Assembly: GCF_018873765.1 (NCBI RefSeq)
Contig: NC_057916.1
Span: 12,583,501-12,647,500, forward strand
Reading direction: 5' to 3'
Source of the DNA: Telopea speciosissima
Taxonomy: Eukaryota; Streptophyta; Magnoliopsida; Proteales; Proteaceae
DNA length: 64,000 nt
In this document: in pieces, positions 49,280 through 59,935 of the stretch
How the letters are laid out: every line of letters begins with the position of its first letter
How positions within the stretch are numbered: the first letter of the stretch is position 1
Notes under the pieces: generated by a model
Databases searched by the model: none
Told to the model about the DNA's origin: nothing
Seen by the model: the letters and a program-made list of their open reading frames with translations, nothing else
Program-made: the position numbers and the translations under genes

Positions 49280-49800
49280 GATTCATGTCGAGATCGGGCG
49301 ACAAGTGCCTACCGCTTCTTTAAGGCCCTAAAGAATATCCGGAACCCAAAAGATTTTATCGGTCATCCGAATGCCAAGAAGCTTTTGAAGAGTCAAGAAA
49401 TATTTGGAGAACCCGCCTCTTCTCACGACCTGAACCAAAAGAGGATCTTCAAGTCTACTTAGCCGCCACTCCCGTAGCGGTCGGTGCGGTGTTGATCGGG
49501 AAGAGAGTCGAACTCAAAGGCCGATATACTATATCAGCCACGTTCTTGTTGATCCGAGACAAGGTACTCCGGGTTCGAGAAAGTAGCATTCGCTCTAATC
49601 ACGATCGCAAGGAAACTAAGGCCGTACTTCCAAGCTCATCCGATCGTGGTAATCGACCGACCAGCCACTCAAAAAGATATTACACAAACCCGACGTTTGG
49701 GACGGCTGATTTCGGGCGTTGAGCTAAGTGAATACGATATAAGCTATCGGCCGAGGACGGCGATAAAAGGACAAGCCCTGGCCGACTTCATCGCCAAATG
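49280..49800 (+). pseudogene. Gypsy RNase H (first)
   Basis: Fragmented frames carry text resembling VYLAATPVAVGAVLI (49450-49500) and end with ELSEYDISYRPRTAIKGQ, ALADFIAKC (about 49720-49800), the typical C-terminal border of gypsy RNase H in this clade. Confidence 0.75.
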
Positions 49801-49849
49801 CACAGGGCCGAACATGAGGTTGGAGAAGAAAAGACAATCGAGGAGGTCG

Positions 49850-50256
49850 GGGCTACACCGACCCAATTTGGACCATGAATGTTGGCGGCTCAAGCAATTC
49901 CGGAGGAAGCGGGGCCGGCCTAATACTTGTAAGCCCCGAAGGCTTTCGGTCCAATATGCCCTAAGGTTCAAGTTTCCCGCCTCAAACAACGAGGTGAGTA
50001 TGAAGCCCTTCTATGGACTTGAGTCGGCAAAGCTATGGGCATAAAGCGGTTGAAGGTGCGAGGAGACTCCCAACTCGTGGTCAACCAGGACAACGGAGAC
50101 TACGAGGCAAAAGACGAAAGGATGATAGCATACCTGGGTCGAGCCCGAGATCTGATCTCCGAGCTCGAACACTTTGAGATGACTGGAATACCAAGAAAAG
50201 AGAATGCCGCGGCGGACTCCTTATCTAGGTTGGCCGAGGCCGACCTCCAATACTGA
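49850..50256 (+). pseudogene. Second, archaeal-like RNase H (aRH) of Tat element
   Basis: After the first RNase H comes a second domain: a GSSSSGSGAGLILVSPEG-like stretch (49875-49935), then VRGDSQLVVNQ (50050-50085), ARDLISELEHFEMTGIPRKE and NAAADSLSRLA (50190-50240). The D of RGDSQLV and the late A-D motif fit the acquired archaeal-like RNase H reported in Tat elements. Frames are broken in its first half. Confidence 0.82.
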
Positions 50257-50259
50257 GCG

Positions 50260-51303
50260 GTCAGTATACATAGAAATATTAGAGAAGCCATCCTTACAAG
50301 AAGAAAGCGTAAAGCACATTGAAGAGGATGGGCCGACCTGGTTGGACCCCATTGTCAACTACTTGGAGAATGACCTGCTCCCGGGGAACCAAGACGAAGC
50401 AAGGAAGGTCAAGATCCGAGCTTCCAAGTACTCGATGATCGACGGAGTACTCTACAAAAGGGCAATCTCGGCCCCTCTTCTCCGTTGTCTGGGACCGAAG
50501 GGGGCCAAGTATGCACTAGCCGAGGTGCATGAGGGAATACGCGGGAGTCACATGGGCGGCCTAGCTCTTGCATACAAGATACTTCGGCAAGGATTCTATT
50601 GGCCAAGAATGCAAGAAGAGGCCATGAGATACGTGAAGACGTGTGAGAAGTGCCAACTGTTCGCGCCAATCCCAAGCCGAAGCAACCAAGTTAAGCTCAA
50701 TCCGAGCCCAATCCCATTCGCTATGTGGGGAATGGACATTCTCGGAGATTTCACCCGGATCGGAAAGAAAATACGTAGTAGTGGCGATCGATTACTTCAC
50801 CAAGTGGGTCGAGGCGAGCCCCTGCCACCATCACGAGAAGAACACGGAAAAAATTTTCCGAGATAAGGTCATCTACCGGTTCGGACCGAAAGTTCTCATC
50901 ACCGATAATGGCGCGTAATTCAATAACCGGCCTTCGAGAATTGCGAGCACTTCCACATTGACTTCGACCCATCTCTGTAGCTCATCCATAAGCAAATGGA
51001 CAAGTAGAAGTGTCCAACCGAACATTACTTTCCGGCATTAAGAGGAGGTTGGATGAGGCCAAGGGGAGATGGGTGGAAGAACTCCCAAGCGTCCTATGGG
51101 CATATCGGACATGTAAGAACTCCAACCAGGAGAGTCCATTTCGCCTCGCTTATGGGACCAAGCCCTCGCACAGGTTGAAGTTATGGCTTCATCATACCGA
51201 GTGCTCAACTTCGATGAGAAGACCTATGAAGATGGTGAGAGCCAATCTGGACTTCCTCGATGAAGTCGAGAAAATGCCCTACTCCAAAGCGGCGTACCAA
51301 TGA
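50260..51303 (+). pseudogene. Gypsy integrase
   Basis: The N-terminal zinc finger shows HEGIRGSHMGG followed by YVKTCEKCQLFAPI (HHCC). The catalytic core begins FAMWGMDILGDF, shifts frame, continues VVVAIDYFTKWVEASP and KVLITDNGA (DD of the DDE triad), and ends with PSVLWAYRTCKNSNQESPF and LAYGTKP (51085-51170). Multiple frameshifts prevent translation as one protein. Confidence 0.9.
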
Positions 51304-51630
51304 AGACGGCAAGCTACTATGATTCAAGAGTCAAAGAGCGGCATTTTCGTCAAGGGGACCTTGTTCTCAGAAAACTCAGCGCATCTCGTAGAGGCAACAA
51401 GGAAAATTAGCACCAAATTGGGAAGGCCAGTACATAGTCTCCAAGCAAATTCGCCCTGGCACATATCGCTTGCAGACTGGGCAAGAAGGTACCGAGACCT
51501 TGGAACTCGGAAAATTTGAAAAAGTTTTTTCAATAATTGAGCATGCTTGTATTCGGCTTGATTCAGACATTTGATTCAATAAAGACTTTTCTCCAACACT
51601 CAACGTATTGGCAAGCTCCCAAGTCGAAGT

Positions 51631-51860
51631 CATAAGACCGGTCCTCATAGACCAGGCCGACATCAAAGACCGACCCTCATAGGTCGCGGCAGCCAAGTCA
51701 TAAGACCGGTCCTCATAGACCAGGCCGACATCAAAGACCGACCCTCATAGGTCGGCGCCAAGCCATAAGACCGCTCCTCATAGACCAGGCCGACATCAAA
51801 GACCGACCCTCGTCGGAGTCGCGAGTCGTAAGACCTGTCCCACATAGACATGGCCGACCT
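51631..51860 (+). repeat. Tandem repeat (65-68 bp units) 3' of integrase
   Basis: Units containing cataagaccggtcctcatag and gccgacatcaaagaccgac start at 51631, 51699 and 51764, with a degenerate fourth from about 51826. Such arrays between pol and the 3' region are a known peculiarity of Tat-clade elements. Confidence 0.9.
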
Positions 51861-52299
51861 CTCAAGGGCCGACATCCCTATTTGGCCAAGCCTAACAAAG
51901 TACAAAACCAAGCTAAGGCATTAGGCTCGCCAAGAAGGATATTCGGCCACGCGTCCGCTTATATGATAGCCTCTCCAATCGTGGATGAAGGGAAAGGCGA
52001 ATTAACCAACCAAAGCGAAGATCACATTGACCTCGGGCGTTGCATGGCCGAAACCGCCAACAACGTTGGGCATGGATAAAAAAGAGACGAGTTCCCAAGC
52101 ACGGCTAGTGAAACGACTCGGCAGCTTGGCCACAAACAAAATAGAATACGCAAGGAAAAGAATACTGAGGGCGCCGAGTTCAAATACTTAGACAAATTCT
52201 GGCAAAAATAAGTTGTTTTATTCATTGTAAGCCGACTGATCGGCACGGTTACAAAATTGGGCAGTTCGGCCTCACAAATAAAAAAAAAAAATAAAAAAA

Positions 52300-54505
52300 A
52301 TTACATCTCCGTCTTCTTGGCGTGGGACTTGGAGGCGCCCTGGAGGCGTCCACGGATTGGGCTCGCGGCAGGTCTGGGGTCCGGCTCCCAGAGAAGGAAG
52401 ACGCTCGGTCCGAGCAGTGCCTCAAGGGGTGAGCTTGGGTGACCTCGGCTCCCTCCTCATCTCCCATCTCCCCTGCAAAAGTAGTCGCATCATCGTCAAA
52501 GCGGGAGAGATTGAGATCGAGGGCGCGCTTGATCTCGGCCAAAAGCTCGCTGGCTGCTTAAAACCTTCGGCGAAGGGAGGCTTCCGATCTCATGGCGAGA
52601 TATCGGCGTACTCCTCCAATTGGAGATAGTCGCCGATCGCCGCGCCCGAGCCGTGGCCAGATCTTCCTTGGCCTTCTCCTTCACCTCGCGAGCCGAGCCT
52701 GCAGAGTCTTGGACTTTCTCTCTGCCGACCACCTCGCCTCGAGAGCTCCACCCGGCCTCGGCAGCGGTGAGCTTCTCTTGGGTCTCCGACGCCTCGAGCG
52801 GCATCCTGGGCGTCCGATAAGCCTTCTTGCCTGGACGTCCAAGGAATAGTTCTCATCAGAGCGCTCGAGCGGAGCATGGTCTCCCTTGCTTTGGCGAACC
52901 CCTACAAAAAAGCATGAGAACAAAAATCGGGATAAACTACACACATCGGATCATATGCAAGAGCCGACAAGGAAACTTACCATATTGAAGTCTTGAAATA
53001 GGGTGGAGAGGAGCTCAGTGGACGACGCCTCGAGCTTCTCCTTGCTCACGGGAGCCGACCTGCATCTAGCCATTCCTTGGTGTGAGCGGCCGAGTCCCAG
53101 GAAGAGGCGCCAGTCGGCCTCACAGGACGTTGTTGGCGAAGCCCTCCCAGGATGTATCGGGAGATGTTGGTGGGAGAAGCCACGGGCGGAAGGCCGCCAC
53201 TCGTCGAGTTTCCGAGAGCTTTTGGCGTTTGATGTCTCTCGGACTCCTCTCGCCTTTTCGGCCTTTCCCCTTCCTCGGAGACCCAGCTTGACCGTGTTCT
53301 TCTCGGCCTCCGAGGCCGACCACCGCGTCCGATGGTCCCGACATCACCCCTTGCCCTTGGAGGCCTTGGAGGACTCGCCGGGGTCTCTTCTGGCATTCTT
53401 CTTCTTCCTATCGCGATAATCTCGGCCTTGATAGCTGTGTCCATTGGAGGAATGTGGCCGACCTTGCAAGAGAAACCGAAAACATAAAAACAAGTCAGAA
53501 AAGGAAAAGAAAACTAAGTAAAGGGGTCGGCGGACAAGCGAGATAAGCTCGGCAAGGATTCCTACCAGGGGTCATATGCCAACTACGAAGAAACCCCTCG
53601 ATCCAAGTGGAGAACATCGAAGGGCGGACGCTGAGAATCGGTCGAGCGAGGTCATCTCGTTCTCGGTCGGGGTAGTACTCTATTTACATAGTTCAGATTC
53701 ATCTCCTTCCACTCGGTTCGGAGAGGGTGTTGGGAATGGAAGCAAAGAAAAATGGGGCTTCCAATACTTGTTGAAGGTCGGCGTGCGACGAAATTTGTGA
53801 CCGCCTAGAGCCTCACTCTTCCACGATCGGCGATAATACCACCCCTTCTCGGAGACTTCTTCGGAAGAAGAGCCGAGAGAAAAGCGCCACGCTCGCACCT
53901 CGGCCCATCTCGCAGCAGGCGTAGAAGCGTGACACGGCCAGCCAAGATTCGGCACCCGGTGACCGAGGAGACAGTGGAAGTGGTCCAAGATCCGGTCCAC
54001 CAGTGAGAACGGGAGCCAACGCATACTTGAAGGGCGTCTCGTGCAGGCCACCTCGCCGGCTGATGAAGCAGGCCATCTCCTCGGGATTAGGAACTCGGAG
54101 TGAATGTCCTCGGGGATGGCGTAGGTCGTCTCTCGGATAGTCGAGGTCGGCCTCGTGATCGTGCTCGGAGCAGTCCGAGCTCTTGCCTTCCTCGGGCTCA
54201 GGCGTCGGTGAGCAGCTTACCGAGCCAACCCCATCTCGGACGAATCTCCCTCACTTGATTCCTCATCGGATGAGGACGACCTGGAGTTCTCGGCCCGATC
54301 TGCGGTGTGGATTGGGCCGCGTGGTCAAACTCCATGGGTAATGGGGGCTCGGCCACCTCGGCCGACGAAGCTCCACTACATCGGGCTCGTGAGGTCGAGC
54401 CCAACAGTCTATGGTGGGAGAGCGAGTGGGGAGTTCTCGGCTTGGACTAGCGCCCTCTGCCGCCACGGCGGCCGATTCGCCCATAGGACTACTACCAAGC
54501 GACAT
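52300..54505 (-). pseudogene. Antisense ORF region of Tat element
   Basis: Opposite to gag-pol, a series of broken minus-strand frames runs from MSLGSSPMGESAAVAAEGAS (54505) through DHFHCLLGHRVPNLGWP and EKGWYYRRSWK (54000-53790) to a basic and Ala/Glu-rich tail (53444-52500) that may have been coiled coil. GWYY-containing antisense proteins of unknown function occur at this place in Grande/Retand/RIRE2-type elements. A potential antisense promoter was not identified. Function unknown. Confidence 0.7.
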
Positions 54506-54934
54506 CCGGGCGGAGAAGACTTACTGGTTGAAGAAGAGCGGCGGGAGCGAAGCGATGGCCGAGTCGATCACGAACGAAGCTTGACCGAGTCGATCACGAG
54601 CAAGCAAACGCGAGATCTACCGAGTTGACGGTTCCAAACTTGCCGAGAAGTCAATAACTTAGAGCGATGAAGAATGAATAGTTAGGAGTCGCCTATTTAT
54701 AATCCTTGGGTTTTCTTGATCCAACGGCCGACCGAGCTCAAGCATGATCAATGGCCCGAGATCAAAGGGCGTTTGAATTCCGAGCCCGCCATAATGACTC
54801 TGGCGGCGTGGCACGGACACCCAACCGTCGGATCGTGCAACGTCAAATCAAGCAATAAATAATCTCGCCCAACCGCAAGAATCTTCCGGACAAGCGCCAG
54901 GAAACTTCACTCATCAAGCCGAGCCGACACCGAT

Positions 54935-54947
54935 GAGTGGGGGCCCG
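54935..54947 (+). other. Polypurine tract
   Basis: The purine-rich gagtgggggcccg immediately precedes the 3' LTR and would prime plus-strand DNA synthesis. Confidence 0.65.
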
Positions 54948-55600
54948 TGATGAGGCATAAAACACCCCACCTATCGAGGTCGCCACGTGGCCGACCCCAT
55001 CTCCAGATAAGTCACCTGACAAAGCCTGGTTTGAGCGAGTTGGCCGGTGGTCGAGGCCGAGATTATACGGGTCAGCCATAGACTCCTAGCGAGCTCATGG
55101 CGAGACCTCTTCCGGGCCGACCTCCATTGCCACCCCACGGGCCCACCTCGTAGGCCGAGCCCTCCTCCATTGAGGCTCTCATAGCACCCCGGGATCTCAG
55201 GCCACGTCGGCACATCCCGAGAATCATGGGATAAGGACCGAGCCACGATCCCAACGCAACACGGAATCACACTCTACATGGACTCTTACCTTAATAAGAG
55301 TCAGGCCAAAAATAACTCTCCACTCCGCTCCACGCGAGAGAACCTTCCGAAAGAAGGACTCCTACCATACTAGGACTCTTCCAACCAGTCTCATCTCCTC
55401 CTTACTCTATAAATACCCAGGTATGGAGCACTATTCCTCATCTTGCTTTTTACTACGCAGTTACGCTGTCGCGTTGGAGACCTGACTTGAGCATCGGAGA
55501 GTCCTAGGCCGGAGCCACACCGGCCCTCTTGCGCTCATTTCCTGGTTTTTGCAGGTTCATCCACGGGCGAACCAAGTACCGGAGGTTTTCACACGCAACA
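54948..55600 (+). repeat. 3' LTR
   Basis: 653 bp, starting TGATGAGG, ending CGCAACA, followed by the target duplication ATGTG (55601-55605). It carries the same TATA box as the 5' LTR. Differences from the 5' LTR include short losses and gains in CG-rich words near 55090-55200 and 55510. Confidence 0.95.
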
Positions 55601-55778
55601 ATGTGAACATAGGACATTTGGGTCTACCTTTTTTAAATCTACAATATTTTTCTCATATGTCATAGGGCAGACATTTCTATGCCAATTGGTGCAGAAAACC
55701 GGCCCCATATAATTTATTTTGAATATATAAAAAAGAAACTTAAATATACTATAATTTATAACCTAAAGTTTATTTTTA

Positions 55779-55941
55779 GGGAAGTAGTTTTCTGTCCGGG
55801 AGTGTGGCCTATGCCTACGTCAACACTCCCATGTGTCTATCTCTCTCTTTCTCAAAACAATGAGGTAGATGTATTTTTTCATGAGCAGAAGAGATAGACT
55901 CATGGGAGTGCTGATGTAGGCCACACTCTCGGACATAGTTC
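55779..55941. mobile_element. Foldback MITE, GGGAAGTAGTTTTCTG family
   Basis: The left arm gggaagtagttttctgtccg, then GGAGTGTGGCC and CACTCCCATG, is mirrored at the right by catgggagtg and ggccacactc, ending tcggacatagttc. A relative starting ggaagtagtttcctgcccg lies at about 63512-63660. The insertion is less than 200 bp from the gypsy 3' end. Confidence 0.8.
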
Positions 55942-57664
55942 TTTTTTCCTTTATTTTTGTTACAAATTTATGTAAAAATTGAATTGGTGCCTAAGTGGGC
56001 CACCTACTTGAGCTTTGGCCGGGTGGCTAACCAATCATATCGTATGGCTTATCATTTGGGGTTGAAAATTGATGAACAAGTAGAAATTGATCCCAATGTC
56101 CCATTGTTGCCTGTGGTTTTTTTTTTTTTTTTTTTTGCTATAAACCATTGTCACATGTGGTTTCAAGTCAAATGAGTTGTTTGGTGGCATTGAAAAATCA
56201 AGACCATTAAAGGGGTTCGTGGACCCCTAAAGAGGTAGACGAGTATGCATGAGAAATGCCATTAAATGCATTGTTTGAATAATCGAAATTGGATGGACCG
56301 TTCCCGAGCTAGAATGGTGTCACTCATCGTGTGGCCTGGGCCGATCCAATCGATCCCATTAAAATCTTATTAAAAACTATATCACTTTGATGGACACGTG
56401 GCCAACATGCAACAGCATGATGGACACGTGTCATCATCATTTGACTTTTAAAAAATATCAGCCGGAGAAGAAGGAGGGAATGGAAGGAAGGGATTTTTTA
56501 GATCTCGCTGCACCTGGCACCTATTCGTTGTTCTTGGAAATCGACCTGTACCTTCCCCAATGTATAAATCACCATAGGAGGCGTGGGGAAGCCTTCAGTA
56601 GGCAAGGTTCTAAATTTCTGTTTATAGAGTAGTTTCAGTCAGCCCTGAAACTGTGATATGAAATATTTTTTATAGGTGAATTCGAAACTTTGGTTTCAAG
56701 GTCTAGAAAGTGGTTTTTGTCACCATTCTTCCTTATTTTTTTAATCTATTTTTGATATTTTAAATCTAATTCATAAATTAGTTGCATAAAAAGAACACTC
56801 ACAATGATACTTAGTAGTTTTGACTCAAATTTTCTAGTGTAAATTGTTCTTGGAAATAATATCAAATAATGTTTGACATTAATTTATGCCAAAAATCTTT
56901 TGAGTAATGATTTTGTAATTATTTATCTATTTACTTGAGATATTATTCACAAATAAGCAAACATCAACAAATTAATTTAATACAATAGTTAAAAATTCAG
57001 ATTCCAAAAGATAAAAAATCAACTTCCCAATTCAAAAAACAAAAAAAAAAAAACTAAACATTTTTTGTATAAGGATGATTTTCAATATTTAAATATAAAA
57101 TTTTCATAAATCATGTTATGATAGAACATCACTAAAGATTTTCAAAAAAAATAAAAAATAGCAAGATAATATTTTATCTAAATGTCTAATCTTTTTTATC
57201 CATTTGAAACAATTTTAATCAACATTCATACAAACGAAATAAGGGTTCTTAGACATGAGCCTATCCATGCTCTCTTGTCTTTAGGGCCTTGGTTTTTTTT
57301 TTTTTCCCCACACTGAGTCGGTGCCTATGAGCTAATTTAATTGTCCCACAAAAAGACCTTATAAATGGTCTTCCTTCTCTCTTTTTGATTTAACAATTAA
57401 TTTTGAATTTTCACTTCAAAAATTAAACGGTCTGCATGATAACATTTTTGTTTTTGGTTCATGTTTCTATTATCGAAATGATTTTTTGTATTTTTTGTTA
57501 CTGGGCCAAATTTTGGGACAAAAAAATTTGTTGGGTAAGACATAGTAATTTTTATTTATAGGCTAGAAAAGAAATAAAAACACGTTTGTTATGCACAATT
57601 GTTTTTATTTCTAAAACTTCTATAGATTTTTTAAAATACTTTTTAATACCCAAAATTTTGCGAA

Positions 57665-57800
57665 AATGGTGATGGAAGAGGTGGTGGCGGGGGGTGATGG
57701 AAGTGGTAGTGGTGGTAATAGTGGAGGTGATGGTACGATGGAGGTGTTGGTGATGACCGTAGTAGTGGTGGTGGTGGTTGAAGTTGCATTGGAGGTGTGT
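57665..57800 (+). repeat. GGT-rich minisatellite
   Basis: Degenerate GGTGGT/GGTGATGG units over about 130 bp on the plus strand, strongly purine-skewed. No coding frame of interest. Confidence 0.75.
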
Positions 57801-58374
57801 GTTTTATTTAAACATAAAATTATTGTTTTGCCATTAAACTAACCATGTGCTTATTAAAGAACAATTCCCCTCTTATTTTCAAAAAATAGGTGTTTTTTCT
57901 CAACAACTATTTTTGTCCCAAGTCATTCCAGAAACAAAATAAAAAAATAAAAAAATAAAAAAATGAACATGTGTTAATAAATGAATTTCTATTTTTTTCA
58001 GGTTACAGCCTCCAATAAAAAAAAAAAAAGAAATAGAGAACCATAACTGTAAGCATACAAGTCCCAAAATGCCCCATGAGCCACGCAGGGGAAGATAACT
58101 TTTGCTTCCCATCCTGGGCCAAAAAAAATAAAAGATCCGGTTCGTAGTTCTGTGTGTGATAGTTTCGTTAGCAAAGAACTTATGCCATAGGAGTTGGGTA
58201 GAGAGGGGAAAGATACGATACAAGAAGATAATCTTACAGAAAAAAAAAAAAACCCGTTGATGGAGATTGCCTTTAAGATTCGAGTAATCTTAATTTTGTT
58301 CACTTTTCCTGTGATGTGTCAAAATGTTGGTGATCGGTCACCATAAGGGGAGGTTGAAAGGTATTTTTATCTTT

Positions 58375-58488
58375 TTCATTTCTTCAAGTTCCTCTAACAC
58401 AGTAGTAGAGGGGGGTGGATCCCACCCAGGCAGTGTGTTCAGGTAAGGGATAGAATGGTCCTCTACTAAAAGAACTTGGGGAAATGAA
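58375..58488. mobile_element. MITE, copy related to 36801 element
   Basis: Arms ttcatttcttcaagttcctc and, inverted, ttcatttccccaagttcttt match at about 17 of 20 positions. The interior (minus strand) cctgaacacactgcctggg and gggatccaccc matches the interior of the MITE at 36801-36953. Confidence 0.75.
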
Positions 58489-59734
58489 ACTGCCTAGGAT
58501 ATGGAGGTCCAGCTGGAAGCGATCGTTCAGTCATAATTTTTCAATAAAGATAAATTTATTTTTTTTAGAAGGTAAAAACACAAACGATAATTAACTTAGT
58601 AGTATTATGGTAGAAAACAAGAAAAAATATTGTGGAGAAGCAATCAAGCAAAGAGGAGTACGGCTTACGATGTATATGGAGGAAATTTTGCTGCTACTGT
58701 AGCAAGAGTATTCCTGCTACCCTGCTGGCAGCCTTGTAGCCAAGGAAATTAATCAATTTTGATTCAATTTCTAAAACTATAATGTGGCTATTCACAAATT
58801 TTTGATAAAACTTGATATGTTTAACTTCCAAAATTTGAGTCCCACCTGAATTCTTGATTGTCATGTCATTTAAATAGCAAAAACCATAACAATGAGAAGG
58901 TGGGGAAATATAGGATTAAACAAAGACATTAAAGATTGAAGACTTATTTTTTAAAAACAAAAAATAAAATAAAATTGAGGATATGTTTGGATGTCAAGAA
59001 AAGAAAAAATAAAAATTGAATTTAACAAGAAAGTTAAAAACATAAATCAATCATTGTGTCATCATGATTTTTGTCACATTATATTTTTTTATTTTCTTGG
59101 CATCCAAGCATAGCCTGAAGGCTTCTTGGTATGATGCCATAGGATTTGTATCCAACAATATGACTGACTCTATTTTCTCTCTTCGATCCTTTCTCTAATG
59201 TCATATGCATTTTATGGTAAAATATATATCTTTGCACTTGTCGTCTTGTTTTTTTGGTTTTTGGTAAAGCTTGTCGTCTTGTTTTTAATGTAAAATTGAA
59301 TTGTTTACTGCTTGATGGCCTTTCAACGAAAATGGGTTTTATAAAAGGTTGGGGAGCCATGTTTTGCAAACCCACCAAACGGTTAGTAAAACTGGGAGAG
59401 TGTTCTACAGGACCTACATTAGGATTTTATTTTTCTTCGTGTGGATTTAGTTGGACACAGGGACAAGTGGAAAATTTATTGTTGTTATGTTCTTGTTCTG
59501 CCCATTCAGATGATTGACGTTCAACTCCGGCAATGGGCGATGGAGAAGATGACAGTTTGTTTAACAGTCAAGATGATCTTAATGTTGCACCACGTGTTTC
59601 CCATAATGCCTATCCACAAATGGGTTCTCAACTACTGCCTTATCATGCTGGTAACCGCAAATCTATCTACAAACCGATGACAAAAATTGATGATCTGGCA
59701 GCATCAACTGCAATGCAAACTGAAAGTCAATCTT

Positions 59735-59935
59735 CATACTTTATTGCTTGTAATTTTAACTTTGTTTCAAGGGAAATTAACAGTGTGGCTGTCTCCTTGG
59801 CTTGGAGGGCTCTGTTGGTGACATGTAGGACGATTTGGCCCATTTTCATTCCATGGATTCTGGAGATGTGTTCTTCTCTTTCCATGTCTTTTACATGTTG
59901 ACTATGAATAAAATGTTTTTGTATTAAAAAAACCT
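59735..59935 (+). pseudogene. L1-type LINE 3' fragment (RNase H C-terminus)
   Basis: The frame reads NFNFVSREINSVAVSLAWRA and later WPIFIPWILEMCSS before a stop, the pattern of the C-terminal end of the L1 RNase H domain (F-V-x-R-E-x-N-x-V-A-x-S-L-A). It is followed by tgaataaaatg and a short A-tail near 59926-59932. The same frame upstream (59533-59725) encodes unrelated text, see findings. Confidence 0.65.

Larger units (their letters stand above)
44967..55600 (+). mobile_element. Tat-lineage Ty3/gypsy LTR retrotransposon, complete but frame-broken
   Basis: A 10.6 kb element bounded by two LTRs of about 655 bp starting TGATGAGGCATAAAACACC and flanked by the 5-bp duplication ATGTG. Domain order on the plus strand is gag, protease, RT, RNase H, a second (archaeal-like) RNase H, integrase. 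A tandem-repeat block and an antisense open region follow before the polypurine tract. Dual RNase H together with an antisense 3' ORF is characteristic of Tat-clade elements (Retand/Grande/RIRE2-like). Numerous small indels break all frames, so the copy cannot encode its own proteins. It is much more GC-rich than the host DNA around it. Confidence 0.95.

Noticed and set aside
57898-58303. Minus-strand frames of about 100 codons with hydrophobic segments
   Set aside because: Composition comes from T/F-rich low-complexity DNA; no family resemblance and no exon structure.
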